Assembly: GCA_006503535.1 (NCBI GenBank)
Contig: QYRS01000001.1
Location: 1,426,001 to 1,490,000, forward strand
Source: Arthrinium phaeospermum
Lineage: Eukaryota; Ascomycota; Sordariomycetes; Amphisphaeriales; Apiosporaceae
DNA length: 64,000 nt
Direction: 5' to 3'
A program made the translations under genes and the position numbers. The stretch's first letter is position 1; each line of letters begins with the position of its first letter. A model generated the notes under the pieces. It saw only the letters and a list, made by a program, of their open reading frames with translations, made no database searches and was not told the origin of the DNA. Positions 54,964-64,000 of the stretch are shown piece by piece.

Positions 54964-57498
54964 ATGGTGCAACACGACATTGAACTCCAGCAACGTCTAT
55001 CTGCGCCAGACATGTATGGCCCTCCTGCCGACATGTTCGACGGGCGGGGCGACATCTCGCAGCCTGATCCATCCCATTCGAATCATGGATCATCCCAATA
55101 CCATCGAATCTCGCAAGTGACCGAGGACGACTCCCGTTCCGTCCGACCACTGCTGTACAACCAAGGTACCTCCTATGCCAACCAAGATACCGACTACGCT
55201 TCGAGTTATGGCCAGTCCTTTCACAAGCCGGACGCCATCAATACAGGAAGACCGAAGAAGGTGCTCGAGACGAGCTGGTTGCGCTTTTTCAAGACCTGGC
55301 CCGTCCACATGCTCGCCATAGGGTCGACGGTCGGGATCACCTACGTCGGCTCCAGGCACCTGTTCTGGTACCCCGAGGAGGGACCGGTCGTGCTCGGGCA
55401 GCAGCTTACCCACGACATCACGTCCAACCTGCTGCAGTTGGTGACCAAGGTGCACGAGATCATGATTGTCTTCTCCTTCTCTGCCATGGCGTTGGCCATG
55501 TTCCGACGCCGGCTGGTTGGCGACGGGGTGCGGCTGGGCTTCCTGACTGGAGGCTATCGGGTGGGGGACCTCATGTACCTCACCAGCTCCTCCTTCTGGC
55601 GCCAAGGCTTGGATCAGGAAAGGCCCTGGGAGGTTCTTCTTTGCGGCTATTTGGTTTTCGCTACTCTCATGTCAACTGTCGTAGGGCCGGTGTCTGCTGT
55701 ACTCCTGATCCCGGCTCTCGACTGGTACCCCTATGAACCTGGTACGGCCTTCAGCAACATCAGGCCCCCTATAATATACCATCTAGCCCGGGACCAAGTT
55801 TGGCCTGCTGTCATGAAGGCAGAGGGAGACCCCATGAAGATAGACAGATGTGTATGGGGCTATGGTATCTATATGTCGCTGTGTCCTGCGTCGGGATTTC
55901 GAGAGGTCAACGAGTGGGTCAAGGACTGGGCTGCTACCGACCTGAACAACTCTCTGGCGTTCCAATCTACCACGGCCGATATTGGCCGACGACTGAGGCT
56001 CACCCAAGCAGCCGAGAAGTCACCGGTGGTTCTCAGCACAACCCCGTCGGAGTTTCTAATGCACAGCATCGGACTCTTCCAGAACTATATCCGGGACGGT
56101 GATGTTGGCGATATCTCGGGCGAAGGAAAGCCCCGATACAGGTTAACCACAAAGGGAAGAAACGATTCGGCAGATCTCTTTTCGGCACAACTGTTTCAAC
56201 CACTGGTGCAGTCCAAGTGCAAAATGTATGACAAGGCTATCTTCAAGGACAGCAAGAAGGTGTTTTATCCTACCGAAGGTCTCAACTGCATGGGCGACGA
56301 GGACTGCGAACGTCGTCAAGAGAGCCCACGCGAGCTCATACCGGACAAGTCCATTTTCCAGGACAAGAAGGGAGAGGGAGAGGACGATATTATCACCGGT
56401 TACTTTGTGGCTGACCGTAACTCGTCCTCATCCGTCGTCTATTTGGCCGGGCAGTTTCCACAATCTGCAGTCGGCCGCCCACACCACAACGTATATCTCT
56501 GCAACTTGGTGGCGAGCTGGATCCCCGCCGACTTCCATATCAACCAGACCGAGAGCGACGAGCTCGTCTCGACGCAAAGCTCGGATGAACGCATGCAGGA
56601 AGCATTTCGTCAGACCCCCGCACAGAGCCGGGTAGTGGGGTTCGAGGATAGCTGGCTGAGGTTGTTGAGCCCCCTGTTGGTCAACATTACAGAGACCAAT
56701 TACAAGTGGACCGCGCTCCAGGCGCTGACCAAGCACTTCAGCACCAAGGAGCGGCAGGACGACTACGAGGCCTACCAGACGTCGGCGTCCCGCGGCGACG
56801 CCGACGAGGATGCCGAGGTCTTCCTGGCCCGGGTGTTCGGCGTCTATCTCACCGAGGCGCTGGCGCGGGTGTCCATGGCCCGGCGCACCCTCGTCACGCT
56901 GCATCGCAACGAGACGGTCCTGTCGTACGCCGACCTCAACTACCAGCACCACCCCGTCCTGGGCGTCAACAACATCACCAAGGCCAACGAAACCCACGTG
57001 TTTGACGACAGGGCCGACCGTTACTTCAACGAGTCCCTCGAGAAGTACCATAAGAACCTCATCGAGTCCCATCTCCCCATCGTGCTCGAGGCGGAGCGCT
57101 ACGGCTACGGCACGGGCAAGGAGCGCAGGACGCTGCGGTTCGCCCAGGCCATCATGGGCATCTACCTCGGCACCATGGCCCTGTACGCTCTCGCCATCGC
57201 GGCGGGCCACCTCCTCGAGCTGGGCCGCGTGCGGGGGCGGAGCGGCGGGCCCATCCGCGCCGTGAGCGTGGCGGCCTGGTCCGACCTGCAGGACCTGGTG
57301 ATGCTCGCGCTCAAGACGCCCGCGCCCACCGCCGACGACGACGACCTGGCCGACGCCGGCGCGGGCGTCACGTCGGCCGCGACTTGGAAGAAGGTCGTGC
57401 AGACCCGGGCGGATGAGATGAACCGCGTGCAGCTTGTGTTGAGGGACAGGGCGGAGGCGCCGAGGCTGAATAGGGTGGGTAAGGGGCTGTATTACTGA
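54964..57498 (+). CDS. Large multi-pass membrane protein of unknown function, single exon
   Basis: An uninterrupted 844-codon frame from ATG 54964 to TGA 57498. Residues 1-100 are polar and probably cytosolic. Hydrophobic segments lie at about 112-130, 163-180 and 222-252 (long enough for a hairpin), with one more near 727-752. Between residues 255 and 725 is a large, probably extracellular region with several N-x-S/T sites and few cysteines (a C-M-G-D-E-D-C-E cluster). The C-terminal 90 residues are polar, with an acidic run near 780. This is the layout of a fungus-specific family of membrane proteins found mainly in plant-associated ascomycetes; I know no function and propose none. Codon use is GC-rich in the second half. 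Intact, no intron needed. Confidence 0.85.
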   Translation: MVQHDIELQQRLSAPDMYGPPADMFDGRGDISQPDPSHSNHGSSQYHRISQVTEDDSRSVRPLLYNQGTSYANQDTDYASSYGQSFHKPDAINTGRPKKVLETSWLRFFKTWPVHMLAIGSTVGITYVGSRHLFWYPEEGPVVLGQQLTHDITSNLLQLVTKVHEIMIVFSFSAMALAMFRRRLVGDGVRLGFLTGGYRVGDLMYLTSSSFWRQGLDQERPWEVLLCGYLVFATLMSTVVGPVSAVLLIPALDWYPYEPGTAFSNIRPPIIYHLARDQVWPAVMKAEGDPMKIDRCVWGYGIYMSLCPASGFREVNEWVKDWAATDLNNSLAFQSTTADIGRRLRLTQAAEKSPVVLSTTPSEFLMHSIGLFQNYIRDGDVGDISGEGKPRYRLTTKGRNDSADLFSAQLFQPLVQSKCKMYDKAIFKDSKKVFYPTEGLNCMGDEDCERRQESPRELIPDKSIFQDKKGEGEDDIITGYFVADRNSSSSVVYLAGQFPQSAVGRPHHNVYLCNLVASWIPADFHINQTESDELVSTQSSDERMQEAFRQTPAQSRVVGFEDSWLRLLSPLLVNITETNYKWTALQALTKHFSTKERQDDYEAYQTSASRGDADEDAEVFLARVFGVYLTEALARVSMARRTLVTLHRNETVLSYADLNYQHHPVLGVNNITKANETHVFDDRADRYFNESLEKYHKNLIESHLPIVLEAERYGYGTGKERRTLRFAQAIMGIYLGTMALYALAIAAGHLLELGRVRGRSGGPIRAVSVAAWSDLQDLVMLALKTPAPTADDDDLADAGAGVTSAATWKKVVQTRADEMNRVQLVLRDRAEAPRLNRVGKGLYY

Positions 57499-57721
57499 AG
57501 GACACATGGACTGTTTTGGGTAATGGAGGTATCCAAGACCTGTGGACTGGATGAATGATAGAGGCGGTTACCTAGGATATACTTTTTCTAGATAGTCGCG
57601 TAATACTTTATGAACTAGTAATAGAAAATATAAAATAAAGGAGTGTCCAATATTACTCAGTCGAATGGCTATGCCATTCCAACCACTTTATACTCTAAAC
57701 AGTGCTTTATGCATAAGCGTG
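57499..57721. terminator. Convergent 3' region
   Basis: About 220 nt, AT-rich, shared by the convergent 844-residue protein gene and the AAA ATPase gene. It contains AATAAAGG-like text at about 57636-57643 that could serve as a poly(A) signal on the plus strand. Confidence 0.35.
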
Positions 57722-60700
57722 TTAAGCACCGGTGGCACTGCCCTGTCCGCTATGCGAGGTTTGGCTCTGCACCGGATAGCCCTCACCAGTTGTTGGCCCT
57801 TGTATCCCGCCGCCTTGCTGCAAATTGCTGGAGCGATAGATTGAGTGTCCCTGATGCTGCTGCTGCTGCTGCTGTTGTTGTGCCACTTGAGGGCTTTGCC
57901 ACTGGGGGTTAGGCATCTGTGCTTGTCCCTGATGCAGGCCCGCAGCAGGCGGGTAGCCTTGATTCATTCCAGGGCCAGAACTGCCCCAACTCTGGCCATA
58001 GCCCTGCTGGCTAGTCGATTGGTAGAGCCTCGGTTGATTCCCTGGGTATGAGTAGCCCTGGCCCTGCGGACGTGCTTGCATGTTGTACATAGCACCAGGT
58101 CCGGTCTGGCCGGGCGGCTGCCCATGTTGTCGGTAAATCTGAGGGCCCATGGAGGATGTATGGCCCGCCGTATACGCACTATCGCTACCGCTCATCTCAT
58201 CCTGGCTCACAGGCGGATGGGATGCATCAGCTGACTGAACTCCCTGGGACGGATAGCGTGGTCCTTCGTAGGGGGTATCGAAGCTGGTGGATAGGTGTCG
58301 GGCCGGGTAGCGACTGGCGCTGAAGCCCGCTGCGTTGGACGGTGTGGAAGGGTAGCCAGGCTCCATGGTCTGGTACAGCGTTTGCGTCTTGGCGCGCAGG
58401 CCATAATCGATGGCGCGCCGGTCGCCTTGGGTGCCGCGGATGTCCCCGAGATACTTAGCGAAGTCGAGGTACGCCGTCTGCACGAGCTGAAAGTGACGGA
58501 GCTCCAATGCCACAGTGATGCCAGCATCCGTTTCATCGTCCTCTTCGGGCACCCGATCGCCGTGGGCGTCGTACTCGGCCAGCGCCAACGCCGTCTGGCA
58601 TGCGTTGCGGATCTGCCGCCCGTTCCAGCGGCTGTAGACATGGGTCCGGAAGTGCTGCTCGGCAAAGTTTTCGATGGAAGAGCGGTCGTACATGATCTTG
58701 CGGCCCTGTCGGTCGAATCGATCCTGGATGAGATCCAAGTTGACCTTGAAAATCTTCTTCGTTTTCATCTCGTCTAACTCCGGGTAGTAGAGACTCATGT
58801 GAATCCGAGAGGCAAAGGCCTCGTCAAAGTCGCCGATGCGATTGGTGGTCAGGAAAAGTATACCCGTGTAGTATTCTAGTACTCGAAGAAACACTTCCAG
58901 GCATAAATTGCATCAGTAACGGCCACGGTGGAAATGTATGTGGTGACACTTGCCTGCGACCAAGCCGTTCCGTTCGAAGTCTTTGCGTTCGCGAGCTGAC
59001 AGGAAGACATCGGCCTCGTCTAGCAACAGGATGCAGCCCCAGCGGCTGGCAAGGGCAAAGTTCTTTTCCAATTCTTGTTCGACGTCACGGGCAGTGGTTC
59101 CGAGGTCGCCTAACGACAGTCAAGACCCGTCAAGATCCAGTCTGGATATCATTCGCTCAACTTACCACAGGTTATATGAAACAATGGCTTCTGGAATAGC
59201 TCTGCCACGCCCTCTATCTCAAATTTAGCTCCGTAAGTCCCTAATGCCAACGTGGTCATTGTCACTTACCGGCAGTCGTGGTTTTCCCGACGCCAGGGGC
59301 GCCATGCAGCAACATGATCAGGCCCTTGCCTGCAAAGTTTAGGTCAACAGTAGAAATTATCTCATGCGTGATTATCTTACCCTTTCCTCTGACTATGTCG
59401 GTCCGATCCACATTTACACTTGAAGCTCTTTTGCCACGAAAGTGCTGTGTCACCAGTGATTTTACCATCTCTCGGTGACCTGTCGGAAGCTCCAGGCGAT
59501 CAAATGCACCCAGCGTCGAATCTCGTGCATCTTGGTTTTCGTATCGCAGGTATGTGAGGTCGAGTTGCGCTGTATTCTGGGTTAGAAAGCATAGGCTTGA
59601 ATTTATGAGACAACAGCATGAACTTACCCCATTTTCGCATCCGCAACACAAACCCAAAGACACGATGTGTCATGACGAGGAAATCCTCGTCGTTTGGCTT
59701 GTATTCCGTCCCGAGCGACGATTTACCCAGGGGTCTAGGTGAAAGGATCAACGGAAGAGCCTGGAACCGCTCTTTAGGTACCAGTGCATCCAGGAAGTCC
59801 TTGGCCAATCTGAAGTCAATGTATGATCCCGGGGAAGTGAACGACACACTACAGCAAAGCCACGAACATGGTTCATAGTTTGCTTGGGAAACATTGTCAA
59901 TGGGCTCCACCACAGGTGCCCAATCCCTGCGCTGTTCGTCGGTCAGGGCCTCGCTGTGGTCAATAATAACCTGACTATCAATATCCTCACCCGTCTCCAG
60001 GGCAGCGCCTGTATAGTACACTGGCTGGAGATTTGTTATTTCCAACAGCATTTTTCCACGCGCCACGAGCCTGTCACGCAAGCTAACGTCTTCCGCAAGT
60101 CGTAGCGGATATATCGGCAACGAGTCGACGTTTTTGAGACCTCCAAAGGGGAAGATGGTAAACGTGACTTTGACCGGGCCAAACTCTTTGCCGTTGAAGT
60201 CAATGTAGGCACAGTGCACCTTCATTGTCTGTCTATCCTGGGCTGCCTTGGATCTTTCGTCCGTCGATTGCACACTCAAGAAATGGTTGAAAAGATCTTC
60301 TCCCAGGTGATGCGGGCTCTCAACTTGAATGACTCGGAATGCTCGTTTGCCAGCCTGATCTACAACCTCATCCCCGGGTTTGTATATATGCCAAAGATCA
60401 TGAAACAGGATCTTGCGGCATTGGTCGCTGCTGTAGTATTCGAGCTTGGGCTTTATTTCCTTGTCGAAGAAATCCATAAAACAGCGCAGGTGAAGAAGAG
60501 CTTCAATGGAATCGGACATCGATTGGGGCCTATCCGCGTTTGTAGCTTCCCCATCTAATTCAGTTCCTGATGTATGCCCCTCTGTATCTTCTTGCCTCCC
60601 TTCGTCAGCATCTCGGCGTCGTTCATGAGCCTCAATGGACAGCTTCCCGCTCTTTTTCAAGGCGTCGTAGTCCATTTCAAGATTGGCCAAATGGGCTCGT

Positions 60701-61563
60701 AGTTTTCCCTCATTGTATACAAACTCCTTGAATGGCCGAAGGAATACCATGTCTTTTTCAGGGCCGCCTTGACGATAGAATTCCCCTCTGTCAATGTCGG
60801 TCAAGGTGATGAAGACAGAGCGAAGCGCGTTCGAGTGAAACTTGACCCTTTCTGGAAGTAGCCCTCGTTCCGGATCCCAGGTCACAACGTCTCCTTCTGG
60901 GTGATTGAGAAATATGTCCTGTTGGCCAGGTGAGAAGCCCGAAGGAATGCTACTGTGGACTTGTGAGTCTAGCTCCCCTATAACAGCCACGATCGGGTTA
61001 TTTATCGACTCTTCTAAGGTTAGTCGAAGCGCGTTGGCAAATTTAGACCAGTGCATCCACCCCCAAGTTGCGGGCTTGCCTTCCAGATACGCCTTCGTGC
61101 TCATCTTCCGCGCAGCTTCCAGATCTGACGAAATCGAAGAACCGCCATTGAGTTGTCTCTCGCTGTGTAACTTCGCTCTCCGACGCCGCCGCGCACGTTG
61201 ATATTGTCCGTGGCTGAGAGTCAATTGTCCCAAGAGCCGAACCGTTTCGTCCATCACGTCCCGTACGCGTTTTCCATTGTACGAAGCATCTGAATCGTCT
61301 GAATCATAAGAGTCTGACGAATCCGAGTCGTATTTGATGTCGTTGCCCTCTTCTGGTTCCGATCGGCCCTGCAGGTTGAAGATGTTGTTGACCAGTGTGA
61401 GTTTCGCATCCAGGGCCCTCAACCGGTCGTCGAAGGCCTCCATGTCTGTGAGACTATGGGTGACTGGGGCACATGGCGACGCTGATCTGTCACTGTGACC
61501 CGTTCCGTCACTTGACTCCTGGTTTGATTCCCGCGGGGAGGAAGGTTCCGCGGTTGACGCCAT
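57722..61563 (-). CDS. AAA+ ATPase with fungal N-terminal domain and Pro/Gln-rich tail
   Basis: Six exons (61563-59628, 59569-59381, 59329-59270, 59213-59166, 59109-58954, 58893-57722), all phase 1, give 1186 residues. Residues 1-120 are acidic and Ser-rich (D-S-D-S-S-D-S-Y-D). Residues 130-640 form the large domain usually paired with this AAA module in fungi. Walker A is G-A-P-G-V-G-K-T-T-T (about 718-727), Walker B C-I-L-L-L-D-E-A-D-V-F (775-776 = D-E), sensor 1 F-L-T-T-N-R (N about 814), and the arginine-finger region F-A-S-R-I-H-M. The last 200 residues are rich in Pro, Gln, Gly and Tyr, with a polyglutamine run near 57857-57884. The fifth intron (58894-58953) has a GC donor (GCAAGT). 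Such AAA proteins resemble BCS1/ATAD3-like remodelers; the substrate is unknown. Intact. Confidence 0.9.
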
Positions 61564-62187
61564 CTCGTTGTCAAAAGCTCAGAAGCCACGGAAACACGAG
61601 GTTGTTCAGTTTGGGTGCAGTTGCGGTGCTCAGCTTCTCGTTATGTGCGGGGTAAGGAAGTTCTGGCTGATTGGGGAAAAGGCCTGGCTGGCTGCCTGGG
61701 TCTTTTGGGTTGCGAGTACGGCCGCCGCCGTGTTTGCCTTGGAGCCCAATACCACTGCAGTCGTCTCATCATTGGAAGCGAATGATAACAGCGATAGGAA
61801 AACTCTGCACTGGATGGCCATGGGATTGGCTGCGTGGCATGTAAATGCTGCATGGTGGAAGGGATGCTGAGAGCGGGGGTTGGGGGCCATAGGCGTTTTC
61901 CGGTTGCCCGTTAGGAGTGGCTAGGACAAGGTGGGTGGTAATGACCAACACACAGGCGCAGCCTTCTCGCGAGTTGTGTTTTCTTCAATGTTGCCCTCCC
62001 CGATTGTTTGGCACTTGAAGCTCAACCTTCTCGGCCTTTCGGTGCCAAAGACGATTACTGAACATATCGTGGATTATCATTGCCACCTACTACTTCACCT
62101 GTCAGATGTGGCGTTGTCAGTTGTCCTGACGTTGACACTTGAGACCACGCGAACGTTACCATTCGGCAGTATTTAGCAGGAAAAGAA
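61564..62187. promoter_or_regulatory. Divergent promoter between the AAA ATPase and the STAND-like gene
   Basis: A 624-nt spacer between two divergently transcribed genes. No clear TATA element was seen, and short open frames here (61568-61870) are not supported as genes. Confidence 0.4.
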
Positions 62188-64000
62188 ATGCCAAGCGAGG
62201 GGGCGAATCAGTCGAGTCGCTTTAGTACCCCCCGTCAAGATTCAAATCCTGTCCTCCACACTCCAGCACTTGACTTCATTGAGAATCGAAGTCATGAGTA
62301 CCACCGTGCATTCGACTCGACTATGTGTCGTTATAGCCCTACACAGAAGATTTTCGTTCCACTCTCAGGCGCATCTACTGTCATGCCTAGACTTGACTTG
62401 TCCACCATGGCAAACATACCAGCTGGGCCGACTCTGCCACCACCACCAAGACCGACTCCCAGCCTAATCAGCGACATGAGCTTCTGGGCTGAAGTGTTTC
62501 CCGAGGCCATGAGGCGTCTCAACGAGGAGCCACAACCATATAGCGGGCCATACAGACCCGAGTGGTCGGTTCGAGACCTCAGTGAGTGGCGACAAGTCGA
62601 AGAAAAGCTTGACTTGGCGCGTAAGGAGTATGAGCACTTCAATGGTCACCAGAAAGTCGGCAATTTTAGGAGAAAGCTGCGTAGTGCTATGGACAACTCG
62701 GTACAGCCGCTCAAGCAGGCTATGAAGTTGGTACCGGACATAGAGATAGCCTCGCCGGTGGTTGGCGCCATCGAGCTTCTCGTCGATGTAAGGGTTTTAC
62801 TTGATCGAACCTCGCTCACGCGGCTAATACATACTCGCATTACAGGCATACCGACAAGCTGCTACGGTCCGTGGTACAGTGAATTCGGGGTTTGATGACT
62901 TGCCAGAGACGTTCGGGCGAATGGAATTCTACTTGACGTCGTACCCAAAAGATGAGAACATCCTTGAAGCACTCATCGATCTCGTGTTTGCCATATTCAA
63001 AGCCATTGAGGAGGCTATTCGGTTCTACACAAGTGGCCAAGGTGGGAGTGTTTCTTACTACGTCTTTCCTTGCATTCTTAAACGTATTCCCAGACTCTAA
63101 CAGGGGATCTTGCAGCTAAGCACGCCGGGCTTGCAATACTCACTGGAGAAGAGTATCAACAGAAACTCCTACGTAGCCTCAAAGAAATCGGTGTTTGCTC
63201 CGAGAGGCTAGAGGCAAGGGCATCCCTGTCTTTCACGCATCGCGTTATTTCGGGTGCGTAGCATTCCCCATTCGTCTGGTGCAGGCAGTCGATGGCATTC
63301 CTATCAGCTTGGCGCCGCCCCAACATCATTCTTGACACCAAGACTTGCTGAAGGAGGCCTGCTGAAGGGATGCGGGTTGTGCGCTTGCCAGTACTGATTC
63401 TTTCTTATTTCAGATGGTACTGCAACTCGCCAGTCACACGCTGCAATCATGGAAGACAATTGGGCAACACATCAAGTGCTCGGTGCAATCATGCACGGGC
63501 AGCTAGAGGGAAACTCTCAAACGGCCTGGATTGCGAAGCTGCTAACCAGGCTGTTGGGTGTTCTGGGCGACCGAGAGAGTAAGTCATATGCCCCCTTAAT
63601 TGCACTCCTCAACACCACACGCACGACCAGCATCCTTACAATACTAAACTATAACAATCCGTTCAGATAATTGGCCCCCGATGATACCAACTCTTTCGGC
63701 CCCAAACCTCGTTCCAGATAGACCCTTTCTTCCTGGCCCCACCCCCGGTCCCAGGCAATGGTCCAAAATGGAGCTCCTGTCGCATCTGTTCACCCCGCCT
63801 CTCGACGAGGTCGACCTCCAGGACGTTTTATGCAACGCTGGCGAGGCTATTTTAGAGCATCGCGAACGCGCCGAGCAAATGATGGTTACCCGGGAGCTGC
63901 ACGATTGGATGACCAGCCCTGGTTCCTACAGACTGCTTGTGCATGGCAACTTTGACAGCACAGACGCCATCGACAGAAGGGTGACTCCTTTGTCCGTGCT
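62188..64000 (+). CDS. STAND/NLR-like protein, N-terminal part (runs off the window end)
   Basis: Exons 62188-62787, 62846-63041, 63116-63253, 63414-63578 and 63667 onward join in consistent phases through introns of 58, 74, 160 and 88 nt. The first 85 residues are polar and Pro-rich. Then F-W-A-E-V-F-P-E-A, a basic helix (F-R-R-K-L-R-S-A-M-D), P-D-I-E-I-A-S-P-V-V-G-A-I-E-L-L and, across the intron, G-F-D-D-L-P-E-T-F-G-R-M-E form the helical N-terminal domain typical of fungal STAND proteins. This is related in style to the N-domain at 26671. The last exon has L-L-S-H-L-F-T-P-P-L-D-E-V-D-L, then W-M-T-S-P-G-S-Y-R-L-L-V-H-G-N and T-P-L-S-V-L. The nucleotide-binding or effector part, if any, lies outside the window, so NACHT content is not shown. 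The frame is unbroken in the visible part. Confidence 0.75.

Noticed and set aside
56428..57507. 359-codon open frame antisense to the 844-residue protein
   Set aside because: It is the mirror of a GC-rich coding region, is Val/Gly/His/Arg-biased, has no domain, and the plus-strand frame is clearly the real one.
62236..62260. T-loop-like GATTCAAATCC suggesting a tRNA
   Set aside because: No acceptor stem or anticodon arm around it, and it lies in the coding exon of the STAND-like gene.
1..64000. CRISPR array, bacterial operons, prophage or rRNA genes
   Set aside because: No spaced direct repeats, no bacterial gene order and no rRNA-like segment were seen; splicing signals show a eukaryotic fungal genome.

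Overview
The window is nuclear DNA from a filamentous ascomycete (Pezizomycotina, most likely a Sordariomycete). The evidence is genes split by 44-107 nt introns with fungal GTAAGT/GTGAGT donors, CTRAC-type branch sites and YAG acceptors, together with fungus-specific families: HET, NACHT/STAND, patatin with a C-terminal zinc finger, fungal BTB, rhodopsin-like 7TM, expansin-like and NLP-like. No family identity here rests on a database search. All are recognised from motifs in the translations.

Layout. 1-281: 5' end of an MFS transporter. 1482-2260: secreted expansin-like protein. 3040-7562 (minus): a protein-kinase module and a HET-domain module joined by a chain of 3-nt microexons, the most unusual feature of the window. 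8149-8538: small unknown protein. 9304-11811 (plus): a second, decayed kinase of the same family. 12678-13051: small secreted cysteine-rich protein with a broken signal peptide. 14240-15380, 16026-17855, 18805-22414 and about 22790-26671: frameshifted copies of a rhodopsin-like membrane protein, an amino-acid permease, a RAD5/HLTF-type SNF2 helicase and a NACHT NLR-like gene. 28974-30722: patatin-like phospholipase. 31150-32204: single-pass surface protein. 34916-35847: NLP-type necrosis-inducing protein, broken. 35982-36692: intact RING-H2 membrane protein. 36693-42664 is almost gene-free, with only a P-type ATPase fragment.

The right part is healthier: a PAN/apple-like secreted protein (42665-43826), three BTB-family paralogues (44862-49639), a SAM methyltransferase of the meroterpenoid type (50727-51784), an 844-residue multi-pass membrane protein (54964-57498), a 1186-residue AAA+ ATPase in six exons (57722-61563), and the start of another STAND/NLR-like gene that runs off the window (62188 onward).

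Functionally this looks like an accessory region rich in self/non-self recognition and cell-death genes (HET, NLR-like, kinase, patatin, NLP) and secreted host-interaction proteins, with many decayed copies. At least nine genes carry 1-2 nt indels, several next to short homopolymers. Either this is a gene graveyard or the assembly has residual indel errors; the sequence alone cannot separate these, so 'pseudogene' below means 'broken as given'.
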